Notes: a model not told the origin generated them from the letters alone. Shown: positions 32,594-40,623, counted from the stretch's first letter. The stretch: DNA of 64,000 nt from Biomaibacter acetigenes (GCF_003691585.1 NZ_CP033169.1:124001-188000); one strand, 5' to 3'. A program made the numbers and translations.

Positions 32594-32881
32594 ATGGAAA
32601 AAATAGAGATTGATGAGAGGGCCAAAAAATATATCCAGGATAAGAAAAACGACACCATCACCATAAAGCTGGAGCGCTACGGCGGCGGTTGAGCCGGGTG
32701 TACTTACATGCCTGCCGTGTACGTAGGCGCGCCTGCTGATGCCAGCGAATACACTCTAAAAGAGGTAGACGGCATAAAAGTCTATGTCAGCCCCTTTGTC
32801 AGCATGGAAAGAGGCCTCAAGATATTCCTTTCGGGTTTCGGCATGTTCAAGGGCCTGGCAGTTGCACCGCTAAGTTATTAA
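32594..32881 (+). CDS. Small selenoprotein, HesB-like CC/Se-motif family
   Basis: A frame with a perfect promoter and ribosome site (GGAGGTGAGG) runs from the ATG at 32594. It meets a TGA at codon 33 (32690-32692) and continues in frame for 62 more codons to TAA. Around the TGA it reads ERYGGG-U-AGCTYMPAV. The rest (YVGAPADASEYTLKEVDGIK, then VYVSPFVSMERGLKIFLSGF) is a beta-rich HesB-like fold. This matches small Firmicute proteins with a Cys or Sec at the GG-U position. A bSECIS candidate is present: TGCCT/AGGCG stem, 11-base loop starting with G, 21 bases after the TGA. A simple nonsense mutation is the alternative but is less likely given conserved coding after the TGA. No sel genes are in the window. 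Confidence 0.77.
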
Positions 32882-32887
32882 TGTAAA

Positions 32888-33658
32888 TCAGGACTTTCGG
32901 TGTTCCTTATAAAGCTGTATGAACTTTAGTATAAAACTGAACTCTTCGGCTGTACAGTCTGCCACCAGCTCCAGGACCGACCGGACTTTCGGGTCTAAAA
33001 AAAGCTCTTTTAAAGCGGGGTTCATGGGCTTGAAAAGCGATGAAATCTCATCATCGTCTGCCACAAAATAGCATGGCGAAAGGGAGAGGGCTGATGCGAT
33101 CTTTTCCAGAGTCTTTATGGAAGGCTCCACCCTGCCGCTTTCGATCTGGCCGATGAGGCCCGTGGATACGCCGGCTTTTGCGGCCAGGTCTGCCTGGGTG
33201 AGATCCCGCTCCCGGCGAATCTTCTTTATCTTGTAGCCCACATGGCTGGTGGCGGATATCAGGTCTTCGGGGCAAACTTCCAGAGCCCGGGCGATAGTCC
33301 TCAAAGTGGACACCGCCGGCAGCACTTTGCCTTTTTCTATATGGCAAAGATAGGCTGCGGAAATGCCGGCCTTTTCCGCCAGTTTTGATTGGGAAAGCCC
33401 CTTTTTCTGGCGCAGCAGGGCTATCTTCTCACCGAGGGCTGTGGGACCGGGTGTAATGGTATCCGCTTCGGGGAAAAAACCTTCTTTTGACACATTTAGA
33501 GCTGAAGCCAGCTTTTCTATGGTTTCAAGAGAAGGCTGCTTTTTGCCCCGCTCAATTTCGCTCAGGTATGAAACCGAAAGTTCCGCCCGCTGGGCAAGCT
33601 CCTGCAGCGATAAATTTCGCTTCCGGCGAAGACTGCGGATTAATCTACCGTCTATCAT
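32888..33658 (-). CDS. Regulator with three tandem XRE-type HTH domains
   Basis: About 256 residues. Three Cro/cI-type HTH units lie in tandem: LIRSLRRKRNLSLQELAQRA (1), KIALLRQKKGLSQSKLAEKA (near 75) and KIKKIRRERDLTQADLAAKA (near 140). Each ends in the usual SYLSEIERGKKQPSLETIEK-like helix. A 60-residue C-terminal part may dimerise. Most such regulators have one HTH, so one polypeptide may contact three half-sites. The ATG at 33658 has AAGGGGTG nine bases upstream; an ATG at 33664 is also possible. Two palindromes in its promoter suggest autoregulation. It is tail-to-tail with the selenoprotein gene. Confidence 0.85.
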   Translation of the reverse strand: MIDGRLIRSLRRKRNLSLQELAQRAELSVSYLSEIERGKKQPSLETIEKLASALNVSKEGFFPEADTITPGPTALGEKIALLRQKKGLSQSKLAEKAGISAAYLCHIEKGKVLPAVSTLRTIARALEVCPEDLISATSHVGYKIKKIRRERDLTQADLAAKAGVSTGLIGQIESGRVEPSIKTLEKIASALSLSPCYFVADDDEISSLFKPMNPALKELFLDPKVRSVLELVADCTAEEFSFILKFIQLYKEHRKS

Positions 33659-33686
33659 AAACATGCACCCCTTCAAGAATTCTATA

Positions 33687-33741
33687 ATATTTGGGTTTTA
33701 TCAAATATAATTATATATACTATAAATTAATTATAGTATAT
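33687..33741. promoter_or_regulatory. Two palindromic operators upstream of the triple-HTH regulator
   Basis: ATATTTG (33687-33693) pairs with CAAATAT (33702-33708). Further upstream, ATATACTATAA, five bases, TTATAGTATAT form a perfect 11-base inverted repeat at 33715-33741. Both lie within 85 bases of the regulator start on the minus strand. Confidence 0.5.
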
Positions 33742-33922
33742 TAAAACATCCCGGTCAATTTAAAAAATCTTGTTTAAGATATCTAATTTTGCAAGACTTA
33801 TAAGGAAAAGTGAAATAATAAAAAAGACATACCATCAGCGACACGTTTCTCACCTAAATCAAATTTAAGAAAGGCCCCACGGGGGCGAAAATCCTAAAAT
33901 TAAACTAAAGGAGGATTTCATA

Positions 33923-34237
33923 ATGAAACCGATAACCGTTACCGATGACAATTTTGACCAGGAAGTACTCCAGGCCGAAGGTAAAGTCCTTGTGGATATG
34001 TGGGCACCCTGGTGTGGCCCCTGCCGCATGATGGCTCCGGTGGTGGACGAGATTGCTGCCGAATACGAGGGCACCCTCAAGGTGTGCAAATTGGATGTGG
34101 ATGAAAACCCCGAAACCGCAGCCCGCTACGGAGTAATGAGCATCCCCACCCTCCTGGTGTTCGAAAACGGCCAGGTGGTAAATAAGCTCATAGGCTTCAG
34201 GCCAAAGCGCGACATTCTTGCAGAAATCGGCGTATAA
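33923..34237 (+). CDS. trxA: Thioredoxin
   Basis: 104 residues with the canonical active site WAPWCGPCRMMAP (residues 28-40), the conserved cis-Pro segment MSIPTLLVFENG and a normal thioredoxin length. It is the general cytosolic disulfide reductant. The ATG follows AAAGGAGGATTTCATA. A strong terminator follows. No thioredoxin reductase gene is adjacent. Confidence 0.95.
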   Translation: MKPITVTDDNFDQEVLQAEGKVLVDMWAPWCGPCRMMAPVVDEIAAEYEGTLKVCKLDVDENPETAARYGVMSIPTLLVFENGQVVNKLIGFRPKRDILAEIGV

Positions 34238-34250
34238 CCTCCCTCAAATT

Positions 34251-34280
34251 AAAGCCCTGCCTACCGGCGGGGCTTTTAAT
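34251..34280 (+). terminator. Terminator of trxA
   Basis: AAAGCCCTGCC, loop TACC, GGCGGGGCTTTT, then a short T/A tract. A strong GC-rich intrinsic terminator. Confidence 0.85.
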
Positions 34281-34335
34281 TTTGCACGGTATACGGTACA
34301 AAGAATTGCAGATTCCGGAGATTTCGATTTAAAAA

Positions 34336-35298
34336 ATGTCCCCCATGTGCATGTATTCAGCCGGGGATGACGGAAAGCCCAATGACTGGCATTTCGCCCA
34401 TTATGCCGCTAGGGCTGTAGGAGGTGTGGGGCTCATCATGCAAGAAGCCACTGCGGTGGAAAGGCGGGGGAGGATCAGCGCCAACGACCTGGGCCTCTGG
34501 GAGGATTCCCAGATAGAACCCTTGAAAAAGATAGTGGATTTTGTCCATTCCATGGGGTGCAGGATGGGAGTCCAGCTGGCCCATGCGGGAAGAAAGTGCG
34601 GTGTCAAGGGCGAAAGGATAGTGGCGCCATCGAGCCTTCACTGGAGCGATGAATACCCGGTACCGGCGGAACTTTCGAAAGATGAAATAAAAGGCATTGT
34701 TAAAGCCTTCGGTTATGCGGCCAAAAGGGCCGTAAAAGTTGGTTATGATACGGTGGAAGTCCATGCGGCCCATGGATATCTTCTCCACGAATTTCTTTCA
34801 CCTTTGTCCAACAAGCGTACCGATGAATACGGCGGCTCCAGGGAAAACAGAGTCAGGTTTCTGAGAGAGGTTTTGATGGAAGTCCGCTCTGCTATTCCCG
34901 ATGACATGCCCCTTATCGTGAGGCTGTCGGCCACCGACTTTATGGAAGGCGGTCTTGACATCACCGAAACCATCGAAATAGTAAAACTCATCAAAGATAA
35001 GGTAGATTTGGTCGATACCAGTGCCGGAGGTCTGCTTTCTCCAAAGTTAGAGCTGTATCCCGGGTACCAGATAAATTATTCCGAAGCTGTAAAAAGATCT
35101 ACCGGCCTTCCCACCGCAGCCGTGGGCCTCATAACCACCCCGGAACTGGCAGAAGAGGTCATAGGCAATGAAAGGGCGGACCTGGTGGCCCTGGGAAGGG
35201 TCTTGCTTCGCCAGCCTTACTGGCCTATGTATGCAGCCCATGTATTGAAAGAGGATATCCCGATTCCCGAACAGTATTTAAGGGGAAAATATAGATAA
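34336..35298 (+). CDS. Old-yellow-enzyme family NADH:flavin oxidoreductase, N-terminus shortened
   Basis: 320 residues of the YqjM-type FMN TIM barrel: QLAHAGRKCGVKG, VEVHAAHGYLLHEFLSPLSN and the C-terminal GRVLLRQPYWPMYAA. The enzyme reduces activated C=C bonds with NAD(P)H. Homologues begin about 20 residues earlier (first beta strand and LKNRIV before MSPMCMY). Here an in-frame TAA stands just before the ATG, while LKN can be read in another frame (TTAAAAAAT). The start region therefore looks deleted or shifted, and there is no good ribosome site. The gene may be a recent pseudogene or be expressed poorly. Confidence 0.72.
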   Translation: MSPMCMYSAGDDGKPNDWHFAHYAARAVGGVGLIMQEATAVERRGRISANDLGLWEDSQIEPLKKIVDFVHSMGCRMGVQLAHAGRKCGVKGERIVAPSSLHWSDEYPVPAELSKDEIKGIVKAFGYAAKRAVKVGYDTVEVHAAHGYLLHEFLSPLSNKRTDEYGGSRENRVRFLREVLMEVRSAIPDDMPLIVRLSATDFMEGGLDITETIEIVKLIKDKVDLVDTSAGGLLSPKLELYPGYQINYSEAVKRSTGLPTAAVGLITTPELAEEVIGNERADLVALGRVLLRQPYWPMYAAHVLKEDIPIPEQYLRGKYR

Positions 35299-35304
35299 AC
35301 CTAT

Positions 35305-35480
35305 CTTGCACTTCGTGGAGTTTCGCCGGCAATTCGGCATCCTGCCTCAGCTGCCGGCCGCAGGGCTCGTGCCCTGCCTGTCCTTCGCTTGTTCTAAACT
35401 CAAGAGCGACAACGGCGCAACTTATCGGTGCTTTTGGCCATCTCCAGGCAGAGGACTTGGCTTTTACACTTGAGTCAATA
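35305..35480. other. GC-rich structured intergenic segment
   Basis: No gene is visible. Two hairpins stand out: GCCGGCA...TGCCGGC at about 35329-35362, and GCAGGG-CTCGT-GCCCTGC just after. The composition differs from the AT-rich sequence on both sides. It may be a degraded repeat element. Confidence 0.4.
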
Positions 35481-35494
35481 TTTTATGGCATGAA

Positions 35495-35549
35495 TTGACA
35501 AAAATAAGGATAGAATATATAATATAAACGCAAATGCAAATAACTTGCA
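35495..35549 (+). promoter_or_regulatory. Promoter and Fur/Zur-type operator of the metal ABC operon
   Basis: TTGACA at 35495-35500, 17 bases, TATAAT at 35518-35523 (both consensus). Twelve bases later TGCAA, five bases, TTGCA form an inverted repeat (35535-35549) placed to block transcription. The Fur-family gene at the end of the operon could encode the repressor. Confidence 0.7.
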
Positions 35550-35599
35550 ATTAATTAAGTTAGATTTAAACCGGGATGAAAAAGCTCATTTATACCGAG

Positions 35600-35625
35600 G
35601 TGACAAGGGGACGGAATTGGTGACA
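35600..35625. repeat. REP-like repeat, family D, copy 1
   Basis: GTGACAAGGGGACGGAATTG then GTGAC. The element at 39949-39975 shares TCA-GGGGACGG and a closing TGACA. Such short GGGGAC repeats are common in anaerobic Firmicute intergenic regions. Confidence 0.45.
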
Positions 35626-35645
35626 ACACGCGAGGTGCATTATTT

Positions 35646-36455
35646 ATGAACGTTAAAGAAAAAATGAGTAACTTTAAAAAAAATCATGTTAAGATAAGCC
35701 CTGATAGAATGCATCAAAAGGATCATTTTACCGACGAAGTGGTAAAGCTTACCGATGTTACTTTTGCCTATAACGGCACTCCGGTGCTGGAAAATATAAA
35801 CCTTTCGGTGCAGGTTGGGGAATTCCTGGCCCTTATCGGCCCCAATGGTGCCGCCAAGTCCACCCTCATGAAGCTCATGGTGGGGCTTTTAAAGCCAAAG
35901 GCCGGAGAGGTAAGGCTTTTTGGTCAGGATATAAAGAGGTTTTGTGATTGGAACAGAATAGGTTATGTTTCCCAGCAGGCAGCCCATGTCAATACGGCCT
36001 TTCCCGCCACGGTGGAGGAAGTGGTGTCATCGGGATTTTACAGCGGCTTCGGGAAGCTTTTTGATAGCAAAAAGAGGCAGGAGGCGGTGGAGCATGCCAT
36101 GAAACTTACCGGGATTTCGGAACTTTCCCGCCGGCTCGTAGGCGAGCTTTCCGGCGGCCAGAGGCAGAAGGTCTTTGTGGCAAAAGCTCTGGTGAAAAAC
36201 CCTGAAGCTTTATTCCTGGATGAACCCACAACGGGCATCGATGCCGCGTCCCAGCAGGAGTTTTACAACCTGCTCATGGACCTGAACAGGAATGAAGGAA
36301 TTACCGTAGTCATCATCACCCATGACATAGGGGCGGCCTTCGGCAAGGCAAAAAAGATCGGTTGTGTGCGGGATAAAGGTGTCTACATCCATGAAAATAC
36401 AAATGAAGTCACCCAGGAGCATATAGCCGAGGTACTGGGGTATAAATTAAGTTGA
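35646..36455 (+). CDS. znuC: Zinc/manganese-type ABC transporter ATP-binding protein
   Basis: 269 residues. Walker A reads GPNGAAKST (Ala where most have Gly; this variant is known in ZnuC/AdcC-like ATPases). The protein also has a Q-loop (IGYVSQQAAH), signature LSGGQRQKVFVAKAL, Walker B ALFLDEPTTGID and the switch His (ITHD). It powers uptake of Zn2+ or Mn2+ with the permease at 36552. The first 35 residues (NVKEKMSNFKKNHVKISPDR and following) are a basic extension not usual in the family; a later start is possible. No substrate-binding protein gene is in this operon. Confidence 0.88.
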   Translation: MNVKEKMSNFKKNHVKISPDRMHQKDHFTDEVVKLTDVTFAYNGTPVLENINLSVQVGEFLALIGPNGAAKSTLMKLMVGLLKPKAGEVRLFGQDIKRFCDWNRIGYVSQQAAHVNTAFPATVEEVVSSGFYSGFGKLFDSKKRQEAVEHAMKLTGISELSRRLVGELSGGQRQKVFVAKALVKNPEALFLDEPTTGIDAASQQEFYNLLMDLNRNEGITVVIITHDIGAAFGKAKKIGCVRDKGVYIHENTNEVTQEHIAEVLGYKLS

Positions 36456-36551
36456 AGTGGCGCGGGACGTTTCGTTTGCCGCATATATGTCAGGATAGGG
36501 GGCGGTTCCATGTTCCAAAACAAGGGACTGTTATCAGGAGGTCTTATCTAA

Positions 36552-37361
36552 ATGTATATCTTTACTTTTGACTTTATGCAAAGAGCTTTTATAGCCGGCA
36601 TAATCACCGCAGTACTGGCCTCCGCCATGGGAGTCTTTGTGGTTTTAAGGCGCATGTCCATGGTGGGAGACAGCCTTTCCCATGCGGCCCTTTCAGGAGT
36701 GGCAGCGGGAATGCTGTTCGGGTTTTACCCCTTTTATGGGGCGTTGATTTTTTCAGCACTGGCTGCGCTTTTCATTGAAGCCATCCGAAAGGCTTTCAAG
36801 AAATATGCCGAAGTGGCCCTGGCGGTGGTGATGTCCGGGGGCATGGGCCTTGCAGTGGTCTTCATAAGCCTCGGAAAATCCTTTAATGCGGACCTTTTTT
36901 CATACCTCTTCGGAAGCCTGGTGGCGGTATCCCCTTCCGATGTATGGGTCATATCCGGCACGGGGCTTTTTATAATCCTGTCACTGGTGTTGCTTTCCCG
37001 GGAGCTTTTTTCCATCACCTTCGACGAGGAATCGGCCAGGCTTTCGGGGATACCGGTGGGGGTAGTAAACACATATTTCACTCTACTCACGGCTCTGGCT
37101 GTAGCCCTTTCAGTAAGGGTAGTGGGGACATTGCTGGTTTCGGCCCTCATGGTAATTCCTGCCGCCGTAAGCCTTCAGATTGCCAGGAGTTTTAAGGCTA
37201 CCTTCGTCATAGCTGTGGGAGTGGCCGTCCTTTCCGTAGTTTTAGGACTGTATATTTCCTTCGTGTTCGACGTGGCTCCCGGCGGCACTATTGTACTCAT
37301 AGCGGCGGCAATTTTGACGGTGGTGCTTATAGTAAGAGGATTCGAAGGTAAATTGACATAA
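36552..37361 (+). CDS. znuB: Zinc/manganese-type ABC transporter permease
   Basis: 269 residues with about eight hydrophobic helices and the ABC-3 family pattern: LASAMGVFVVLRRMSMVGDS and LSHAALSGVAAG near the start, then GTLLVSALMVIPAAVSLQIA. It forms the membrane channel for Zn2+ or Mn2+ together with the ATPase upstream. The ATG follows AGGAGGTCTTATCTAA. Spacing to the ATPase gene is 96 bases. The metal cannot be told from sequence; the Fur-family gene downstream has a PerR/Zur-like metal site. Confidence 0.88.
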   Translation: MYIFTFDFMQRAFIAGIITAVLASAMGVFVVLRRMSMVGDSLSHAALSGVAAGMLFGFYPFYGALIFSALAALFIEAIRKAFKKYAEVALAVVMSGGMGLAVVFISLGKSFNADLFSYLFGSLVAVSPSDVWVISGTGLFIILSLVLLSRELFSITFDEESARLSGIPVGVVNTYFTLLTALAVALSVRVVGTLLVSALMVIPAAVSLQIARSFKATFVIAVGVAVLSVVLGLYISFVFDVAPGGTIVLIAAAILTVVLIVRGFEGKLT

Positions 37362-37372
37362 GGAAATATTAA

Positions 37373-37401
37373 TTCAAGTCAAGAAACGTTTCTGACTTGA
37401 A
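37373..37401. repeat. Palindrome between permease and Fur-family gene
   Basis: TTCAAGTCA and TGACTTGAA flank AGAAACGTTTC, which is itself nearly palindromic, so the whole 29-base element is a near-perfect inverted repeat. It could be an operator of the Fur-family gene or a REP-like element. Confidence 0.5.
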
Positions 37402-37417
37402 TAGGATGGGAGCAAGT

Positions 37418-37846
37418 ATGATGAATATCGATGAAATGCTAAAACAAAAGCAATTGAAAGTCACCCCTCAGCGCAAGGCAATACTCACTGTGCTGGAAAG
37501 ATCCGAGTCGGTTTTGAGCGCCCAGGAGCTTTTCAGAGAGGTGCTGGAGCTTTTGCCCGGCACCAACTTTTCCACCATATATAGAAACCTTGATACGCTT
37601 CTTTCTAGAGGGCTTTTATGCCGCATCCCCCGGGAAAACGGCGGCGACCTGTATGAGATACGCAGGGAAGAAGGACACCACCATCATGTCATATGCAAGG
37701 GCTGTGGAGCATCGATCCCTGTGGATTTCTGCCCTATGGAAACCCTGAACTGTCAACTGGAGGAATATGGTTTTACTCCCACAGAGCACCATTTCGAGGT
37801 ATATGGACTCTGCAGCAAATGCAAAAAACAACATCGCATTCCATAA
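37418..37846 (+). CDS. Fur-family metal-responsive repressor (Zur/PerR-like)
   Basis: 142 residues. The DNA-binding half has VTPQRKAILTVLERSESVLS and NFSTIYRNLDTLLSRGLL. The metal region has EGHHHHVICKGCG, EHHFEVYGLCSKC with two CxxC pairs for structural zinc, and the HHHH loop for the sensing site. The gene is last in the metal ABC operon and probably represses it in response to Zn2+ (or Mn2+/Fe2+). The ATG at 37418 follows GGGAGCAAGT; a TTG at 37397 lies in the palindrome and is rejected. Confidence 0.88.
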   Translation: MMNIDEMLKQKQLKVTPQRKAILTVLERSESVLSAQELFREVLELLPGTNFSTIYRNLDTLLSRGLLCRIPRENGGDLYEIRREEGHHHHVICKGCGASIPVDFCPMETLNCQLEEYGFTPTEHHFEVYGLCSKCKKQHRIP

Positions 37847-38002
37847 AAACTCAGATTCAGCTTACTGAAGAACAATATGAGGCATTAAAATGTATGGTAG
37901 ACACAGAACATTTCAATGTCGGAAATCATTCGCAGCAGCATAGACAATATGGACCGGGCCATCATAGAGAACCTCAGCAGACGGATAACACGGGAATCGT
38001 AA
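37843..38002 (+). pseudogene. Ribbon-helix-helix (antitoxin-like) remnant, frameshifted
   Basis: Directly after the Fur stop a frame reads KTQIQLTEEQYEALKCM, then VDTEHF. At about 37914 it must shift one base to continue SMSEIIRSSIDNMDRAIIEN, then LSRRITRES and a stop at 38002. Joined, this is a CopG/ribbon-helix-helix protein of about 53 residues, the DNA-binding part of many type II antitoxins. It has no start codon of its own and no toxin partner, so it is a relic. Confidence 0.65.
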
Positions 38003-38077
38003 AAAAATTTTTTCCGGACACATATTGCGTATCCAGAAAAACTGTGGTAAAATAATTAAAAATAAAAGTGTTTTAAT

Positions 38078-38426
38078 TTGATGAAGGGGAAGAGTAACCC
38101 TGATGGAAGGTTAAAGAGAGCCGCCGTTGGTGGGAGTGTGGTACCGGAAGTCAAGGTGAATGGGCCCCGGAGATGATGTGGCGAAAGAAAGTCGAGTAGC
38201 CGCATACGGAAAGTCTCCCGTTAGCACAGGACAGGATATCGCAATTTTGCCGTATCCGAAAAAGAGGGTTTTGCATTAGGTGGCAGCAGAGCACTTTATC
38301 CTAAGGATAAAGTGCTTTTTTGATAATAAAGCCGACCGGCCTCCATCAGATTCGCCATGCAAAGCCAATTTGGGTGGCACCGCGGAAAAAGCATCCGTCC
38401 CTATCATGGGACGGGTGCTTTTTTTG
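38078..38426 (+). ncRNA. T-box leader RNA, tryptophan-specific
   Basis: It has AGAGAG and GTTGGTG of stem I, a specifier region GGTGAATGGGCC with UGG (Trp) at 38161-38163, and the T-box sequence AATTTGGGTGGCACCGCGG at 38367-38385. An intrinsic terminator follows at 38391-38425. The T-box bulge TGGC (38375-38378) pairs with GCCA-3', the acceptor end expected of tRNA-Trp (discriminator G). Codon, acceptor and downstream genes (TrpB2-like and TrpP-like) agree. Uncharged tRNA-Trp should stabilise the antiterminator and turn on the genes. Confidence 0.93.
38391..38425 (+). terminator. T-box terminator
   Basis: GCATCCGTCCC, loop TATCAT, GGGACGGGTGC, then seven T. The left arm overlaps the region that would pair with the T-box sequence in the antiterminator. 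Confidence 0.9.
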
Positions 38427-38598
38427 ATGGCGGAAAAGAACCAGACAGGCGAAAAGAGATTTTCTCGATAAAAGCAGGCTCAAAGCCTTGCGCCGGGATA
38501 CCTGGAGGTGATGCCTTTGACTTGAAGGGAACTGAAATATAAAAGAAGAACGACGACCGATATGGAGATACAATTAATTATGAAAGGAACTGATTTTC

Positions 38599-39948
38599 AT
38601 GGATGAGATTAAAATACTTCTGACTGAAAAAGAAATGCCGACCCACTGGTATAACATCCAGGCTGACATGCCGAACCCCCTGCAGCCGCCCATTAGCCCC
38701 CGGACCGGAGAGGTTATGGCGCCGGAGGAACTGGCGGTGATCTTTCCGGAAGCTCTATTAAAGCAGGAGATGTCTCGCGAAAGATTCGTAGAGATCCCCG
38801 ATGAGGTCCGGGAAATCTACCGGCTGTGGAGGCCTTCACCGCTCTTTCGTGCCCGTCGGCTGGAAAAGGCCCTGGATACCCCCGCCAGGATATATTATAA
38901 ATACGAGGGGGTAAGCCCCGCCGGTAGCCACAAGCTCAACACCGCCGTGCCCCAGGCATATTACAACAAAAAAGAGGGTATAAAGAGACTTTCCACCGAG
39001 ACCGGCGCCGGGCAGTGGGGCAGCGCCCTGGCCATGGCCTGCAGCTTCTTCGGCCTGGAGTGCACCGTGTATATGGTGAAAGTTAGCTTCCAGCAAAAGC
39101 CCTACCGGAGGTCCATGATGCAGGTATTCGGAGCCGAAGTCATCCCCAGCCCCAGCGACAGGACTGAGGCGGGCAAAGCTATTCTGGCAAAGGACCCCGA
39201 TTCCACCGGCAGCCTGGGTATAGCCATAAGTGAAGCTGTGGAAGATGCGGCGACCCATGATGATACCAACTACGCTCTGGGGAGTGTGCTCAACCATGTG
39301 GTGCTCCACCAGACGGTTATAGGCCTGGAGGCCAAAAAGCAGATGGAAAAGGCGGGATATTACCCCGATGTGGTCATAGCCTGTTCCGGTGGGGGAAGCA
39401 ATTTCAGCGGCCTGGCCATGCCCTTTGTGCATGACAAGATAAAAGAGGGTAAAAACACCCGTATAATGGCCGTAGAGCCCACCGCATGCCCCAGCCTCAC
39501 CAGGGGAAAATTTACCTATGACTACGGCGATACGGCACACCTGACTCCAAAGATGATGATGTATACCCTGGGCAGTGAGTTCGTACCCCCGGGAATCCAT
39601 GCAGGTGGCCTTAGGTACCACGGTGCATCACCCATCCAGAGCCAGCTCCTGCATGACGGCTTAATCGAAGCAAAGGCATATGGGCAGTTATCAGTGTTTG
39701 AAGCCGCAAAAATGTTTGCTCAAAATGAAGGCATCATCCCGGCTCCCGAATCTTCCCACGCCATAAGGGCCGCTATAGATGAAGCCCTGGCGGCAAAGGA
39801 AGCGGGAGAGGCCAGGACCATACTGTTCAACCTCAGCGGCCACGGCCACTTCGACATGAGCGCCTATGACGCCTACCTCTCCGGTAAGCTAACAGATTCA
39901 AGCCTGCCGGAAGATACATTGAAAGAACTTATAAATGCATTGCCTTAA
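38599..39948 (+). CDS. trpB2: TrpB2-type tryptophan synthase beta subunit
   Basis: 449 residues, longer than TrpB1 (about 400). It starts [13 protein letters not shown], typical of TrpB2. PLP-Lys motif GSHKLNTAV lies near 112, [12 protein letters not shown] near 135, and the phosphate-binding [12 protein letters not shown] near 260. It joins indole and serine to give tryptophan, normally as a stand-alone or salvage enzyme. No trpA or other trp genes are adjacent. The T-box upstream and the TrpP-like gene downstream fit a tryptophan salvage operon. The ATG at 38599 is preceded by GAAAGGAACTG. Confidence 0.93.
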   Translation: MDEIKILLTEKEMPTHWYNIQADMPNPLQPPISPRTGEVMAPEELAVIFPEALLKQEMSRERFVEIPDEVREIYRLWRPSPLFRARRLEKALDTPARIYYKYEGVSPAGSHKLNTAVPQAYYNKKEGIKRLSTETGAGQWGSALAMACSFFGLECTVYMVKVSFQQKPYRRSMMQVFGAEVIPSPSDRTEAGKAILAKDPDSTGSLGIAISEAVEDAATHDDTNYALGSVLNHVVLHQTVIGLEAKKQMEKAGYYPDVVIACSGGGSNFSGLAMPFVHDKIKEGKNTRIMAVEPTACPSLTRGKFTYDYGDTAHLTPKMMMYTLGSEFVPPGIHAGGLRYHGASPIQSQLLHDGLIEAKAYGQLSVFEAAKMFAQNEGIIPAPESSHAIRAAIDEALAAKEAGEARTILFNLSGHGHFDMSAYDAYLSGKLTDSSLPEDTLKELINALP

Positions 39949-39975
39949 TGTCACGGGGACGGTTCCTTTGACACA
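39949..39975. repeat. REP-like repeat, family D, copy 2
   Basis: Starts at TGTCACGGGGACGGTTCCTT and closes with TGACACA; TGTCA and TGACA at the ends are inverted. It directly follows the trpB2 stop. A further hairpin (GGGCGGCAGAT/ATCTGTCGCCC) lies at about 39991-40023. Confidence 0.5.
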
Positions 39976-40068
39976 TAAAGTTACAAAAAATGGGCGGCAG
40001 ATGAAATTGTTCTATCTGTCGCCCCAGATAAACTACTATACCAAAAAAATTTTTAAGGAGGAATTTCC

Positions 40069-40578
40069 ATGAAACTGAAAGATATGGTATTAACCGCTCT
40101 GTTACTTTCAATAGGCCTGGTGCTCCACCAGATCACCCCGCCCATCGTGGGTGGCATGAAGCCCAACTTCCTGCTGGCGATGCTCTTTGTAGCCCTTTAC
40201 ATCAACAACAGCCCCAGGAACGCCTTCTTGGCGGGCGTCATTGGCGGGACTTTCGCAGCGCTTACCACCAGCTTTCCCGGCGGCCAGGTGGCCAACTTCT
40301 TTGAAGAGATCATAACGGCCTTTGTAGTATCATTGCTCATAAAGCTGACGGCCAAAATGAGCCCACATCTATCGGTACCTCTGGTAGGATTTATCGGGAC
40401 CGTGGAAAGCGGCACGGTGTTTCTTACCATAGCCCTGCTGGTGGTGGGCAGCCTGCCGGTGGCCTTCCCGATTCTGTTTACCACGGTGGTAATTCCCGCC
40501 GCAGTCATCAACACCTTCGTAACATACATCTGCTACAATGTGGTATTCTCGGCAAGAAAGGTGATGAAGAAGGCGTAA
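40069..40578 (+). CDS. trpP: TrpP-family tryptophan transporter
   Basis: 169 residues with five or six hydrophobic helices, starting KLKDMVLTALLLSIGLVLHQ. It carries the small-membrane-transporter pattern GGMKPNFLLAMLFVALYI and a Gly/Pro loop (SFPGGQVANFFEE). It fits the TrpP/YhaG family of tryptophan importers, often under a Trp T-box or TRAP control. The ATG follows AAGGAGGAATTTCC. It is read with trpB2 from the T-box promoter; a strong terminator follows. Confidence 0.85.
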   Translation: MKLKDMVLTALLLSIGLVLHQITPPIVGGMKPNFLLAMLFVALYINNSPRNAFLAGVIGGTFAALTTSFPGGQVANFFEEIITAFVVSLLIKLTAKMSPHLSVPLVGFIGTVESGTVFLTIALLVVGSLPVAFPILFTTVVIPAAVINTFVTYICYNVVFSARKVMKKA

Positions 40579-40590
40579 CCCCGATGATAT

Positions 40591-40623
40591 AAAGCCTGCA
40601 GCTTCGAAGCTGCAGGCTTTTTT
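40591..40623. terminator. Bidirectional terminator between trpP and tex
   Basis: AAAGCCTGCAGCTTCGAAGC and TGCAGGCTTTTTT: a 13-pair stem with T run on the plus strand and A run on the left that serves the convergent tex gene. Confidence 0.9.

Noticed and set aside
35678-35684. A8 run near the start of the znuC-like gene as a third frameshift
   Set aside because: The frame is continuous through the run; it lies in an atypical N-terminal extension, so nothing can be concluded.
38836-39621. Open frame of 261 codons opposite trpB2
   Set aside because: Antisense to a gene with clear motifs; His/Gly-rich composition is an artefact of the opposite frame.
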